DNA of 16,995 bases from CAZYTX01 sp964650485 (GCA_964650485.1 CAZYTX010000068.1:1-16995), one strand, 5' to 3'; shown: positions 1 to 7,647, numbered from the stretch's first letter. Notes: generated by a model not told the origin, from the sequence alone. Numbers and translations are program-made.

Positions 1-41
1 CTCGGTAACAATCCTTCCCCTCCAACAATCGCCCGGAGTTA

Positions 42-69
42 TTGAGAAGTTACCCTCCCCTGATATAAG
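42..69 (+). promoter_or_regulatory. Sigma70-type promoter for the glycosyltransferase operon
   Basis: TTGAGA at 42-47 and TATAAG at 64-69 are separated by 16 bases. Transcription would start near 76. This leaves a leader of about 120 bases before the preferred start of the first glycosyltransferase. The same two hexamers, with a 17-base spacer, precede the small-subunit gene at 11804. Assigned by consensus match and position only. Confidence 0.55.
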
Positions 70-196
70 CTTTCGAAAAATAAGCGTTTTCTCGCTTGTG
101 GACCCGGGAGGTTCATACCATGGAAATCCCCTGAAAACAAACAAGGGATTCAGTTCTTTTTTGAACAAGGGGATAAAATTTGTCATAATCTTAGCA

Positions 197-1180
197 ATGG
201 GCGTTTTTATAGTTGTTCAAATACCGAGTTTCAACGAGGAAGCGAGCATAGCCGCGGTGGTGGGCGAGGTCCCCAGGAACATGGAGGCAGCGGAGCGCAT
301 CGAGGTCCTGGTGGTGGACGACGGCAGTACCGACCGGAGCGCGGACCAGGCCCGGGCCGCGGGCGCTGACCACGTGGTGCGCTTTCCAGGCAACCGCGGC
401 CTTTGCAGGGCCTTCGAGGCCGGCCTGGACGCATCCCTCGAGCTGGGCGCTGACATCGTGGTCAACATGGACGCGGACGGCCAGTACAGCGGCAAAGACA
501 TCCCCCGCCTGGTGGCGCCCATCATTTCCGGGGAGGCGGACGTGGTGGTGGGAGACCGGGGAATACGAAGCAACCCAGACTACCCCTTTCTAAAGAAGTC
601 CCTGCAGGTGACGGGCTCGAGCGCTGTTTCGGCCCTGTCCGGCGCCAATATCCCGGACGCGGCCTCCGGGTTCCGCGCCTTCTCCAGGGAAGCGGCCCAG
701 CGCATCCACCTGGTCTCCGAGTTCACCTACAGCCTGGAGAGCCTAGTCCAGGCCGGGGCTGACCGGCTGAAGGTGATGAGCGTGCCCGTGACCGCCCGGC
801 CCACTGAAAGGCCCTCCAGGCTCTTCTCCTCTATTTCCGAGTACATGAAAAAGAGCGCCTCCACCCTGCTCCGGGTCTACTCCATGTACCAGCCCCTCAA
901 GGTCTTCTCCATAATAGGAGGGGCCCTGTTCACGGGCGGGTTCGCAATAGGGCTCTGGTTTTTGTACTACTTTCTTACCGAGGGGGGCAAGGGACACGTA
1001 CAAGCCTTGATACTTGCGGCCGTGCTCATGATCATCGGGTTCCAGGTGCTTGTCATGGGGCTGGTCGCGGACCTGATCGGCTCCAACAGGAAGCTGCTCC
1101 GGGACCTGCTCTTCCGGGTGAAGAGGCTGGACCGGGAACTTGCCCGGAAAAAACGCGGGAACTCCACTCAAGGGTCCTGA
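197..1180 (+). CDS. Family 2 glycosyltransferase with two C-terminal membrane helices
   Basis: A 327-residue GT2 (GT-A fold) enzyme that probably transfers a sugar from a nucleotide donor to a polyprenyl phosphate or another membrane acceptor at the inner face of the cytoplasmic membrane. Seen: the N-terminal IPSFNEE strand, VVDDGSTD around residues 39-46, the metal-binding NMDADGQ around 90-96, and two hydrophobic helices near 236-259 and 268-292 followed by a basic tail. This layout is typical of DPM/GtrB-like synthases. The start is uncertain. The frame stays open to a GTG at 98, but the family's conserved first strand begins at the ATG at 197, which has no close ribosome-binding site. The strong GGGAGG at 106-111 instead serves an out-of-frame ATG at 120 that stops after four codons. 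It is first in a run of five glycan genes. Acceptor and sugar cannot be read from the sequence. Confidence 0.85.
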   Translation: MGVFIVVQIPSFNEEASIAAVVGEVPRNMEAAERIEVLVVDDGSTDRSADQARAAGADHVVRFPGNRGLCRAFEAGLDASLELGADIVVNMDADGQYSGKDIPRLVAPIISGEADVVVGDRGIRSNPDYPFLKKSLQVTGSSAVSALSGANIPDAASGFRAFSREAAQRIHLVSEFTYSLESLVQAGADRLKVMSVPVTARPTERPSRLFSSISEYMKKSASTLLRVYSMYQPLKVFSIIGGALFTGGFAIGLWFLYYFLTEGGKGHVQALILAAVLMIIGFQVLVMGLVADLIGSNRKLLRDLLFRVKRLDRELARKKRGNSTQGS

Positions 1181-1194
1181 CCTCAAATAAACAC

Positions 1195-2385
1195 ATGAAA
1201 AAACTCCTGATCGTCTCCACAACATTTCCCAGGTGGAAAAAAGACCCAGGACCCGCGCCCTTTGTCTTTTACCTTGCCAGGGCCATGCTAAGCCATTTCC
1301 GTGTCACGGTGCTGGCGCCCCATCACCCCGGCGCGGCCTTGTCCGAGGACATGGACGGGGTCGAGGTCAAGAGGTTCGGCTACGGCCCTGACAGGCTCGA
1401 GCTCCTGGCAGACGGGGCCGGCATGATGAGCAACATGCGCAAAAGCATCCTTCACAAGGCCATGGCCGCCCCATTTATCGCATCCGAGCTCGCGGCCGTT
1501 AAAAGGGAACTCGGCCGGGGCTACGACTTTATGAACTCGCACTGGATGGTCCCCTCCGGACTGCTATCGGCTATTGCCTGCCCCCCGGGGGTGAGGCACG
1601 TGGTGACAGCGCACGCCGCGGACTTCGACCTTTTAAGGCGCATGCCCGGGGGCCGGCCGCTCATGCGCTATATTGCAAGGCGCTCTCACCCCCTGGTGTG
1701 CGTGAGCCCGAGGCTTTCGCATGGGGTCCGGGAATTGGTCGGCCCCGGCCCCGGGGTTGTTACCCAGCCCATGGGGGTTGACACCCACCTTTTCGCTTAT
1801 GACCGGGAAAAGAGGGACTCATGGAGGAGAGAGCTTAAATGTGGTGAAGAGGGCCTTATCATGTTCGCCGGCAAGCTCTCGGAGAAGAAAGGGGTGGAGG
1901 TGCTGCTCCGGGCGAACGCCACATTGAGAGATAGGGGCACGCCTGCGAGGCTGGTGATTGTCGGCGAAGGAGGGCTGAGGGAGAGTCTGGAGCACGAGGC
2001 CGAGCGGCTGGGCATAGATGACAAGGTGACCTTCCTGGGCGCGCTGCCCAACCAGGAACTGGCAGGGCTATACAGCGCTGCCGACGCGGTGACCGTGCCC
2101 TCGGTCATGGACCCGGCCGGCGAGACCGAGGGCATGCCGGTGGTGATTTTGGAGGCCCTTGCCGCGGGCCGGCCGGTGGTGGCCACACACCTGTGCTCCG
2201 TGCCCGAGGAGCTTGTGGGCAAGGGGGTGGTGGAGGTGCGGGCCAATGACCCGGCGGAGCTGGCCAATGCCCTGAAGGGTGCCCTGGCCGGTGAAGTGGA
2301 GGTGGACCGTTCCGAGGTGATGGAGTACGACGTGAAGAACATAGCCGCGCGCTACGCTTCCCTGTTCGAGGAGGCCCCTGCGTGA
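1195..2385 (+). CDS. Family 4 glycosyltransferase (GT-B fold)
   Basis: A 396-residue retaining GT4 enzyme, likely cytosolic or membrane-associated, adding a sugar to a lipid-linked or polysaccharide acceptor. Seen: N-terminal Rossmann start KKLLIVSTTFPRW; a His in VVTAHAAD near 140, common in the GT4 acceptor side; PMGVDT near 192-197; the FAGKLSEKKGVEVLL donor-domain entry near 224-238; and the E-x7-E signature at 312 and 320 in EGMPVVILEALAAG. Length is normal for the family. The ATG lies 14 bases after the previous stop and has no clear Shine-Dalgarno sequence. Its stop overlaps the next start by four bases (GTGA), indicating translational coupling. The sugar is not predictable; capsule, O-antigen or exopolysaccharide assembly are all possible. 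Confidence 0.88.
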   Translation: MKKLLIVSTTFPRWKKDPGPAPFVFYLARAMLSHFRVTVLAPHHPGAALSEDMDGVEVKRFGYGPDRLELLADGAGMMSNMRKSILHKAMAAPFIASELAAVKRELGRGYDFMNSHWMVPSGLLSAIACPPGVRHVVTAHAADFDLLRRMPGGRPLMRYIARRSHPLVCVSPRLSHGVRELVGPGPGVVTQPMGVDTHLFAYDREKRDSWRRELKCGEEGLIMFAGKLSEKKGVEVLLRANATLRDRGTPARLVIVGEGGLRESLEHEAERLGIDDKVTFLGALPNQELAGLYSAADAVTVPSVMDPAGETEGMPVVILEALAAGRPVVATHLCSVPEELVGKGVVEVRANDPAELANALKGALAGEVEVDRSEVMEYDVKNIAARYASLFEEAPA

Positions 2386-3527
2386 AGGTGCTTCACGTCA
2401 CCCCCTACTTCCACGGGGCATGGGCATACGGAGGCATACCCAGGCTGTCATATCACCTGGCCGCTTCCCAGGCCGCACTCGGACACAGCGTAGATGCGGT
2501 GACAACGGACGCAAAGGACGACAGTGCCAGAATGGACAGCGCCGACCGCACCGTCTCCGGCGTCCGGGTCAGGGTCTACAAGAACATGATCAACAGCCTC
2601 GCCTACCACGTGCAGTTCTTCACCCCTATGGGACTCGGCAGGGAAAAGGGCCTTATCTCCCAGTACGACATTTTGCACGTGCACGGCCACAGGAACATCC
2701 TCAACACCCGCATGGCCGGGACGGCAAAGAAGGCGGGTGTGCCAGTGGTGATGCAGGCGAACGGGACCCTGGTTAACATCGAGCGCAGGAGGGCGCTAAA
2801 GCTCGCATACGACCTGGTATGGGGAGCGGGGCAGGTGCGTGACACGGATGCTTTCATCGCGGTGTCAAAGGCTGAGAAGGGCCAGATCGAGCGGCTTGGA
2901 ATCCCGGCCCGCAGGATAAGGGTGATACCAAACGGGGTATACATGGAACAGGACACTGGAGACGACCGCTTCCAGCGCATTTATAGCATCAAGGGCCACT
3001 ACCTGCTATACCTTGGCAAGATCACACCCAGGAAGGGCATCGAGCACGCCATCTCGGCGCTGCCTATGCTCCAAGACCGGGGGGCGGTGCTGGTAGTGGC
3101 AGGGAACGACATGGGCTATGCTAAAAACCTCCGCAGGGCGGCAAAGCGCCTGGGCGTGGAGGACCGGGTGGTGTTCACCGGCCTGGTCACGGGCGAGATG
3201 AAATCATCGGCGTACAGTCACGCTCTTTTTACGGTGTACGTGGGCAGGGACGAGATATTCGGCCTGGTGCCCTGGGAGTCCATTGCATGCGGCACCCCCG
3301 TGATCGTGGCTGGAGACTCGGGCTGCGGCGAGTGGATCGCCGAGGCCGGGGCCGGGCACGTTGTGGACTATGCTGATCCCGCTTCCATCGCTAAAATCAT
3401 AAACAGCCGGGACTCGGAAGAGGATGAGGCCATGGTTGAAAGGGGACGGCGCTTCTTATCGGAGAGACTCGACTGGACAAGGATAGCAAGCGAGACCATC
3501 GAGCTCTACGAGGAGGTCATCGGTTGA
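2382..3527 (+). CDS. Family 4 glycosyltransferase, second copy type
   Basis: A 381-residue GT4-type enzyme. Seen: start VLHVTPYFHGAWAYGGIPR with the glycine-rich loop that binds donor or acceptor, DILHVHGHRN near 96-104, VIPNGV at 181-186, YLGKITPRKGIEHAI near 210-224, and E-x7-E at 291 and 299 in EIFGLVPWE. The start is the GTG at 2382, which overlaps the upstream stop; GAGGAG about 10 bases upstream is the ribosome-binding site. The 3' end overlaps the next start in the same way. It is not a tandem duplicate of the preceding GT4: the two are divergent outside the signature motifs. It probably acts on the same glycan one step later. Substrate unknown. Confidence 0.87.
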   Translation: MKVLHVTPYFHGAWAYGGIPRLSYHLAASQAALGHSVDAVTTDAKDDSARMDSADRTVSGVRVRVYKNMINSLAYHVQFFTPMGLGREKGLISQYDILHVHGHRNILNTRMAGTAKKAGVPVVMQANGTLVNIERRRALKLAYDLVWGAGQVRDTDAFIAVSKAEKGQIERLGIPARRIRVIPNGVYMEQDTGDDRFQRIYSIKGHYLLYLGKITPRKGIEHAISALPMLQDRGAVLVVAGNDMGYAKNLRRAAKRLGVEDRVVFTGLVTGEMKSSAYSHALFTVYVGRDEIFGLVPWESIACGTPVIVAGDSGCGEWIAEAGAGHVVDYADPASIAKIINSRDSEEDEAMVERGRRFLSERLDWTRIASETIELYEEVIG

Positions 3528-4261
3528 TAGATGACGCATTGATAGTGGTTCCGGCCTTCAACGAGGAGCCGGTCATATCCGGCACCCTGGCCGAGCTCGC
3601 CGCTGTCGCGCCCCGCGTGCTGGTGGTGGACGACGGGTCAAGGGACGACACCGCCCGGGCCGCGGGGGACTCCGGGGCCCTGGTGCTCCGGCTCGCCACC
3701 AACCTGAACTACGGCGGGGCACTGCAGGCCGGGTTCCGCTATGCCATCCGGCATACGGACTTTCCCTTCATATGCACGTTCGACGCGGACGGACAGCACG
3801 ACCCCGCGTGCCTCTCCAGTCTGCTCGGGCCCCTGCGCAAGGGGGAGGCCGACTACGTCCTTGGGTCCAGGTACCTGGCGCCGGGGTCTCACAAGGCCCC
3901 CCTTGCCCGCCAGGCCGGGGCCAGGCTGTTCGCCGCGGCGGCGTCCATGGCCCTTCACAGGCTCATCACCGACCCCACCACCGGCATGATCGCCATGACC
4001 AGGGAGGTGGCCAAGGTGCTCCTCTCCGAGCTCTTCCCCCAGGACTACCCCGATGCAGACGTGGTCATAATGCTCGACCGTATGGGGTTCAACATAGCCG
4101 AGGTCCCGGTTACGATGAGGCCCTCCGGGAGCGGGAGGTCCATGCACGCCGGAGTAATAAGGCCACTCTATTACATGGCCAAGATGAGCGTGTCCATGCT
4201 CCACCTGGGCACCAGGAGGGACCTTAAAAAGAAGCGAAAGGAGGCGCAAAGTGCTGCCTGA
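3524..4261 (+). CDS. DPM1-like family 2 glycosyltransferase
   Basis: A 245-residue soluble GT2 resembling dolichyl/polyprenyl-phosphate mannose synthases. It probably loads a hexose onto undecaprenyl phosphate. Seen: VVPAFNEE at 8-15, VVDDGSRDD at 34-42, FDADGQHD at 86-93 (metal and donor binding), and DPTTGMIAM in the acceptor-loop region, with no C-terminal membrane helix. The start is the TTG at 3524. It overlaps the previous TGA and is preceded by AGGAGG at 3511-3516, a well-spaced site that settles the choice despite the rare codon. The 3' end overlaps the DUF2304 gene. That pairing is common: the small membrane protein probably anchors or regulates this helix-less synthase (inference). 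Confidence 0.87.
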   Translation: MIDDALIVVPAFNEEPVISGTLAELAAVAPRVLVVDDGSRDDTARAAGDSGALVLRLATNLNYGGALQAGFRYAIRHTDFPFICTFDADGQHDPACLSSLLGPLRKGEADYVLGSRYLAPGSHKAPLARQAGARLFAAAASMALHRLITDPTTGMIAMTREVAKVLLSELFPQDYPDADVVIMLDRMGFNIAEVPVTMRPSGSGRSMHAGVIRPLYYMAKMSVSMLHLGTRRDLKKKRKEAQSAA

Positions 4262-4601
4262 ACAGAGACCGTTCGCAATAATCACCGCGCTGGCACTCAC
4301 CGGGCTCATCATTTATTTGATCAGAACCCGGCGGCTGAGGGAGGAGTACGCGCTTTTGTGGCTCTTGGTGGGCCTTGCCATAATAGTCCTGAGCGCATGG
4401 TACCGGGCGCTGGAGTGGATCACCGGGCTCATCGGAGCGGTGGACCCCACCAGCACCCTGTTCATCTTCTCGCTCATCTTCCTGCTGGTGGTGTGCATCC
4501 ACTTCTCCGTGATACACTCTCGCATGAAGGACCAGATAAAGGACCTGACCCAGGAGCTCGCGCTCCTGAGACACGAGGTGGAAAGGCAGAAGCAAAAATA
4601 A
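4251..4601 (+). CDS. DUF2304 small membrane protein
   Basis: A 116-residue protein with three predicted membrane segments (about residues 7-24, 34-51 and 69-87) and a charged, coiled-coil-like C-terminus (about 88-116, KDLTQELALLRHEVERQ). The LREEYALLWLLVGLAII stretch and the overall plan match DUF2304, a family of unknown biochemical role that usually sits beside DPM1-like glycosyltransferases. The GTG start at 4251 is inside the 3' end of the preceding gene, with AAAGGAGG at 4237-4244 as its ribosome-binding site. It is the last gene of the glycan operon. A role as membrane partner of the DPM1-like enzyme is inferred from context. Confidence 0.82.
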   Translation: MLPEQRPFAIITALALTGLIIYLIRTRRLREEYALLWLLVGLAIIVLSAWYRALEWITGLIGAVDPTSTLFIFSLIFLLVVCIHFSVIHSRMKDQIKDLTQELALLRHEVERQKQK

Positions 4602-4607
4602 CCCTGC

Positions 4608-4759
4608 ATATCACGCAAAGGCGCAAAGACGCAAGGGAAAAGGCGCAGGACGCATTTATTGGGAAGACGGGGATGACTTTTATGCATGCGTGTGCTCTTC
4701 ATCCTGCTCTCTTCTATTTACTCTTTGCGTCTTTGCGTCTTTGCGCCTTTGCGTGATAT
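4608..4759. repeat. MITE-like element with perfect 27-bp terminal inverted repeats
   Basis: Positions 4608-4634 are the exact reverse complement of 4733-4759, separated by 98 bases. The arms are built from the octamer-like unit CGCAAAGG/CGCAAAGA; the right side carries an extra TTTGCGTC copy just inside the arm. No open reading frame of note lies inside. From general knowledge, CGCAAAGACGCAAAG-type repeats are scattered in intergenic regions of many environmental bacteria. No target-site duplication longer than two bases is visible. Transcribed, it could fold into a long hairpin ending the glycan operon. Confidence 0.75.
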
Positions 4760-4788
4760 AAATCTTTACTCTATTGTCCGTTGGCAAT

Positions 4789-4818
4789 TTGCATGCTCCA
4801 GCAAGGTCGGGTTAAAAT
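4789..4818 (+). promoter_or_regulatory. Weak candidate promoter for the acyl-CoA operon
   Basis: TTGCAT at 4789-4794 and TAAAAT at 4813-4818 are separated by 18 bases, in the AT-richer gap between the inverted-repeat element and the B12-binding gene. Both hexamers deviate from consensus; the position is the main support. Confidence 0.3.
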
Positions 4819-4875
4819 TTTCTCTGGAATTCCTGGTCGGCTCGCGCCTGCTTTAGTGGTTCGTAGTAGCAGTAC

Positions 4876-5277
4876 ATGAAAAAGAAGCTCAGAGTCCTTA
4901 TTGCAAAGCCTGGTCTGGACGGACACGACCGGGGGGCCAAGATAGTGGCCCGGGCGTTGCGTGACGCCGGAGTGGAGGTGATCTACACCGGGCTGCACCA
5001 GACCCCGGAGATGATCGTGCAGGCGGCCGTGCAGGAGGACGTGGACGCGGTGGGCCTGTCCGTACTTTCCGGCGCTCACATGAGCATTTTTCCCGCGGTT
5101 ATAAAAGGGCTCCGAGACCAGGGCCTGGACCGGGTGTCGGTGTTCGGTGGAGGGATCATACCGGAGGGAGACATACCCGCTCTCACGGAGGCGGGCGTGG
5201 CCGCGGTTTTCCTTCCCGGCACGCCCTTGAAAGAGATAGTGGGCTTTGTGCAAGATAGCATGCGGCCCGGGGCATAG
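4876..5277 (+). CDS. Stand-alone B12-binding subunit of an acyl-CoA mutase
   Basis: A 133-residue protein that is almost entirely a cobalamin-binding domain of the methylmalonyl-CoA mutase type. Seen: KPGLDGHDRGAK with the D15-x-H17-x-x-G20 motif, in which the His is the lower cobalt ligand; VGLSVLSGAH around residues 55-64 (the S-x-L loop); and a GGG turn in VFGGGIIPEGD near 91-101 that cradles the nucleotide tail. Such separate small subunits partner a large TIM-barrel subunit in two-part mutases (methylmalonyl-, 2-hydroxyisobutyryl- or ethylmalonyl-CoA types). The large subunit is not in this window. It leads an operon of thiolase and DUF35 genes, 44 bases before the first thiolase, so it probably rearranges an acyl-CoA made or used by them. 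The start has no clear Shine-Dalgarno sequence. Which mutase it serves is not determinable. Confidence 0.85.
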   Translation: MKKKLRVLIAKPGLDGHDRGAKIVARALRDAGVEVIYTGLHQTPEMIVQAAVQEDVDAVGLSVLSGAHMSIFPAVIKGLRDQGLDRVSVFGGGIIPEGDIPALTEAGVAAVFLPGTPLKEIVGFVQDSMRPGA

Positions 5278-5321
5278 AGAAGAAGTTTTTTTAGCTGAAA
5301 GAAAGGAGGTAGAGATAAGTC

Positions 5322-6467
5322 ATGGTTCCACGACGCGTAGCCATTGTGGGGGTGGGGACCACCGCTTTCCGCTCGGTGACCCCGGACCTCTCATACCGCG
5401 AGCTTACTCACGAGGCCGCGGTCAAGGCCTACCTTGACGCGGGAGTCGAGCCCAAGGACATTGACGGGTTCGTGTCCTGCGCCGAGGACTTCCTCGAGGG
5501 GTACAGCATCTGCGACGAGTACGTGCCCGACCAGCTCGGTGCGGTGCTCAAGCCGGTGCAGACCGTGCCCGGGGACGCCATCCAGGGGATGGCCACCGCG
5601 GTGATGATGATCATGACCGGCCAGTTCAACACCATGGCGGTGCAGTCCATGAGCAAGGCGTCCAACATGCAGACCATTCCCCAGATGATAAACTTCGCCA
5701 TGGACCCGGTGCTGAACAGGCCCCTGCCCGGGGTGTACCACTACGTGGCAGCCCTTGAGATGCAAAGGTACATGCACGAGTCCGGGACCACCAGGGAGCA
5801 GTGCGCAAAGGTGGCGATGAAGAACAGGCTGAACGCGCTCAAGAACCCGGTCGCGGGTTACGGGGCCCGGATGTCGGTACAGACGGTGCTGGACTCGCCT
5901 GCGGTGAGCGCGCCCCTCAGCAGGCTGGACATAAGCCAGCACGCGGACGGCGCAGTGGTGCTGGTGCTGACTGCAGAGGACAGGGTGGAATCCTTCCGCG
6001 GGACCCCGGTGTGGGTCGAGGGGATCGGCTGGACCTCGGATGCCCCCAGCCTCGAATCCAGGGAGTGGGGAAAGGCGGTGTCCACCAGCATGGCCGGTGA
6101 GATGGCGTTCAGGCAGGCCGGCGTGAAGCCTGCTGACGTTGACGTGGCCGAGGTGGGTGACGAGTACTCGTTCAAGGAGCTCCAGCACATGGAGGCACTG
6201 GGCCTGTGCCAGGCCGGTGAGTCCGGGTATCTCCTGGACGCGGGCGAGACCATGCAGGACGGCATGATCCCGGTTAACGTCTCGGGCGGCTCATTGGGCG
6301 TGGGCCACCTGTTCGAGTGCGCTGGCGCGCAGAAGGTTGCCGAGATATGCGCCCAGCTCCGGGGGGAGGCCGGGCCCCGCCAGGTCAAGGATTGCGAGGT
6401 GGGCCTGGCCCACTCCTGGAGAGGGGTTCCCACAACCACCAGCGCGGTGGCCGTTCTTACAAGCTGA
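5322..6467 (+). CDS. Thiolase-fold protein 1 (SCP-x/lipid-transfer type), catalytic Cys absent
   Basis: A 381-residue thiolase-superfamily protein of the SCP-x/Ltp type. Seen: start RRVAIVGVGTTAF, ALEMQRYMHESGTT near 144-157 (matching the xRYMHxxG segment of the family), RLDISQHADGAVVLVL near 201-216, SGGSLGVGHLFECAG near 321-335 and LRGEAGPRQV near 346-355. The region that holds the acyl-accepting Cys in thiolases (about residues 81-92, VPGDAIQG) contains no Cys. The HNEAF-type His is replaced by Gly at about 279, but the second-loop His is kept at 329. Ordinary Claisen chemistry is therefore unlikely. AGGAGGT at 5304-5310 supports the start. It sits next to a second thiolase and two DUF35 genes, a setting known for BbsAB thiolases and Ltp2-ChsH2 aldolases. 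Actual reaction unknown. Confidence 0.85.
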   Translation: MVPRRVAIVGVGTTAFRSVTPDLSYRELTHEAAVKAYLDAGVEPKDIDGFVSCAEDFLEGYSICDEYVPDQLGAVLKPVQTVPGDAIQGMATAVMMIMTGQFNTMAVQSMSKASNMQTIPQMINFAMDPVLNRPLPGVYHYVAALEMQRYMHESGTTREQCAKVAMKNRLNALKNPVAGYGARMSVQTVLDSPAVSAPLSRLDISQHADGAVVLVLTAEDRVESFRGTPVWVEGIGWTSDAPSLESREWGKAVSTSMAGEMAFRQAGVKPADVDVAEVGDEYSFKELQHMEALGLCQAGESGYLLDAGETMQDGMIPVNVSGGSLGVGHLFECAGAQKVAEICAQLRGEAGPRQVKDCEVGLAHSWRGVPTTTSAVAVLTS

Positions 6468-6483
6468 AGAGGAGGCTTTTTAT

Positions 6484-7647
6484 ATGAAACCTCGAAAAGT
6501 GGCGATAGTTGGAGCAGGCATAACAAAGTTCATGCGCAGGGCACAGGAGACCGGCAAGGAGCTCGGGTTCGAGGCGGTGCGCATGGCCCTGGACTCATGC
6601 GGCATGCGGCTCCAGGACATCGAGTCGGTGACCATGGGCACGGCCCCGGACGCTTTTGACGGCGTGCACATGAAAGGCGAGTACCTGCTTGACGGGAGCG
6701 GCGGCTTTCGCAAGCCCTACTCTCGGAACTTCGTGGGAGGCGGCACCGGGGTGTTCGCGCCCATCCACGGGTGGTTCCACGTGGCCTCGGGCATGTTCGA
6801 CACCTGCATGGTGGTGTGCTCGGAGAAGATGTCCACGTGCCACCCCCACCCGCAGGGCGCATTCCTCACCATATTCGACCACACCACCGAGCAGCCCCTG
6901 AAGCCCAACCTCATCTGGATCTTCGCCCTGGAGATGAACAGGTACATGCACAAGCACGGGATAACAAAGGAAGAGATAGCAAGGGTGAGCGTGCAGAACA
7001 AGAAGAACGCACTGGACCATCCCTGTGCCCAGGTGGCAATGGACATCACTGTGGAGGACGTGCTGGGCTCCGAGGTCATGGTGTGGCCGGTGAACCGCCT
7101 GGACGTGAGCCCGGCCAGCGACGGGGCCGCGGCCCTGATCCTGGCATCGGAGAACACGGCACACCAATACACGGACAAGCCCGTGTGGATTGACGGGGTG
7201 GGCTTCAACCTGGACACGGCCTACTGGGCCAACCGCGACCTGTACTACCCACGCTACGTGGAGAAGGCCGCGCGCATGGCGTACGACATGGCCGGCATAA
7301 AAGAGCCGGAGAGAGAGATCGAGGTGGCCGAGCCTTACGACCCCTTCTCATACAAGATGCTCCATCACATGGAAGGGCTTATGCTGGCGCCCCGGGGAAA
7401 GGCGCCCGAGCTGGTGGCAGAGGGGGTGACCGCCCGGGACGGTGACAGGCCCATGTGTCCCTCCGGGGGCGCGCTGGGCGTTGGCAACCCCATCGCCGCC
7501 ACCGGGCTCATGAAGATCATCGAGATATTCCTGCAGCTCCGGGGTGAAGCCGGCAAGCGGCAGGTGCCCGGCAACCCCAGGTGCGGGCTGGCACAGGCAT
7601 GGGGAGACCTCATGCAGGTGGGGACCGTGGTGGTCATGCGGTCCTGA
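6484..7647 (+). CDS. Thiolase-fold protein 2, Ltp2-like active site
   Basis: A 387-residue paralogue of the preceding protein. Seen: start PRKVAIVGAGITKF, GGGTG at 85-89 where thiolases carry the nucleophilic Cys, ALEMNRYMHKHGIT near 148-161, RLDVSPASDGAAALIL near 205-220, VAEPYDPFS with Tyr at 285 where the HNEAF-type His belongs, GVGNP with Asn 335 replacing the GHP His, and Gln 371 where SCP-x proteins have His. The GGG and YDxF features resemble, from memory of the family, the Ltp2 steroid side-chain retro-aldolases, which work with DUF35 partners. Retro-aldol cleavage of a hydroxyacyl-CoA is a reasonable hypothesis but not established. The frame is open upstream to 6337, but GAGGAGG ending at 6475, eight bases before the ATG, fixes the start at 6484. 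Confidence 0.85.
   Translation: MKPRKVAIVGAGITKFMRRAQETGKELGFEAVRMALDSCGMRLQDIESVTMGTAPDAFDGVHMKGEYLLDGSGGFRKPYSRNFVGGGTGVFAPIHGWFHVASGMFDTCMVVCSEKMSTCHPHPQGAFLTIFDHTTEQPLKPNLIWIFALEMNRYMHKHGITKEEIARVSVQNKKNALDHPCAQVAMDITVEDVLGSEVMVWPVNRLDVSPASDGAAALILASENTAHQYTDKPVWIDGVGFNLDTAYWANRDLYYPRYVEKAARMAYDMAGIKEPEREIEVAEPYDPFSYKMLHHMEGLMLAPRGKAPELVAEGVTARDGDRPMCPSGGALGVGNPIAATGLMKIIEIFLQLRGEAGKRQVPGNPRCGLAQAWGDLMQVGTVVVMRS

Noticed and set aside
3638..4312. A 224-codon minus-strand frame opposite the DPM1-like gene
   Set aside because: It lies opposite a clearly coding gene, has biased composition, no ribosome-binding site and no recognisable domain.
4781..4818. TTGGCA at 4781-4786 as -35 for the acyl-CoA operon
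   Set aside because: The spacer to TAAAAT is 26 bases, too long; TTGCAT at 4789 fits better and is listed instead with low confidence.
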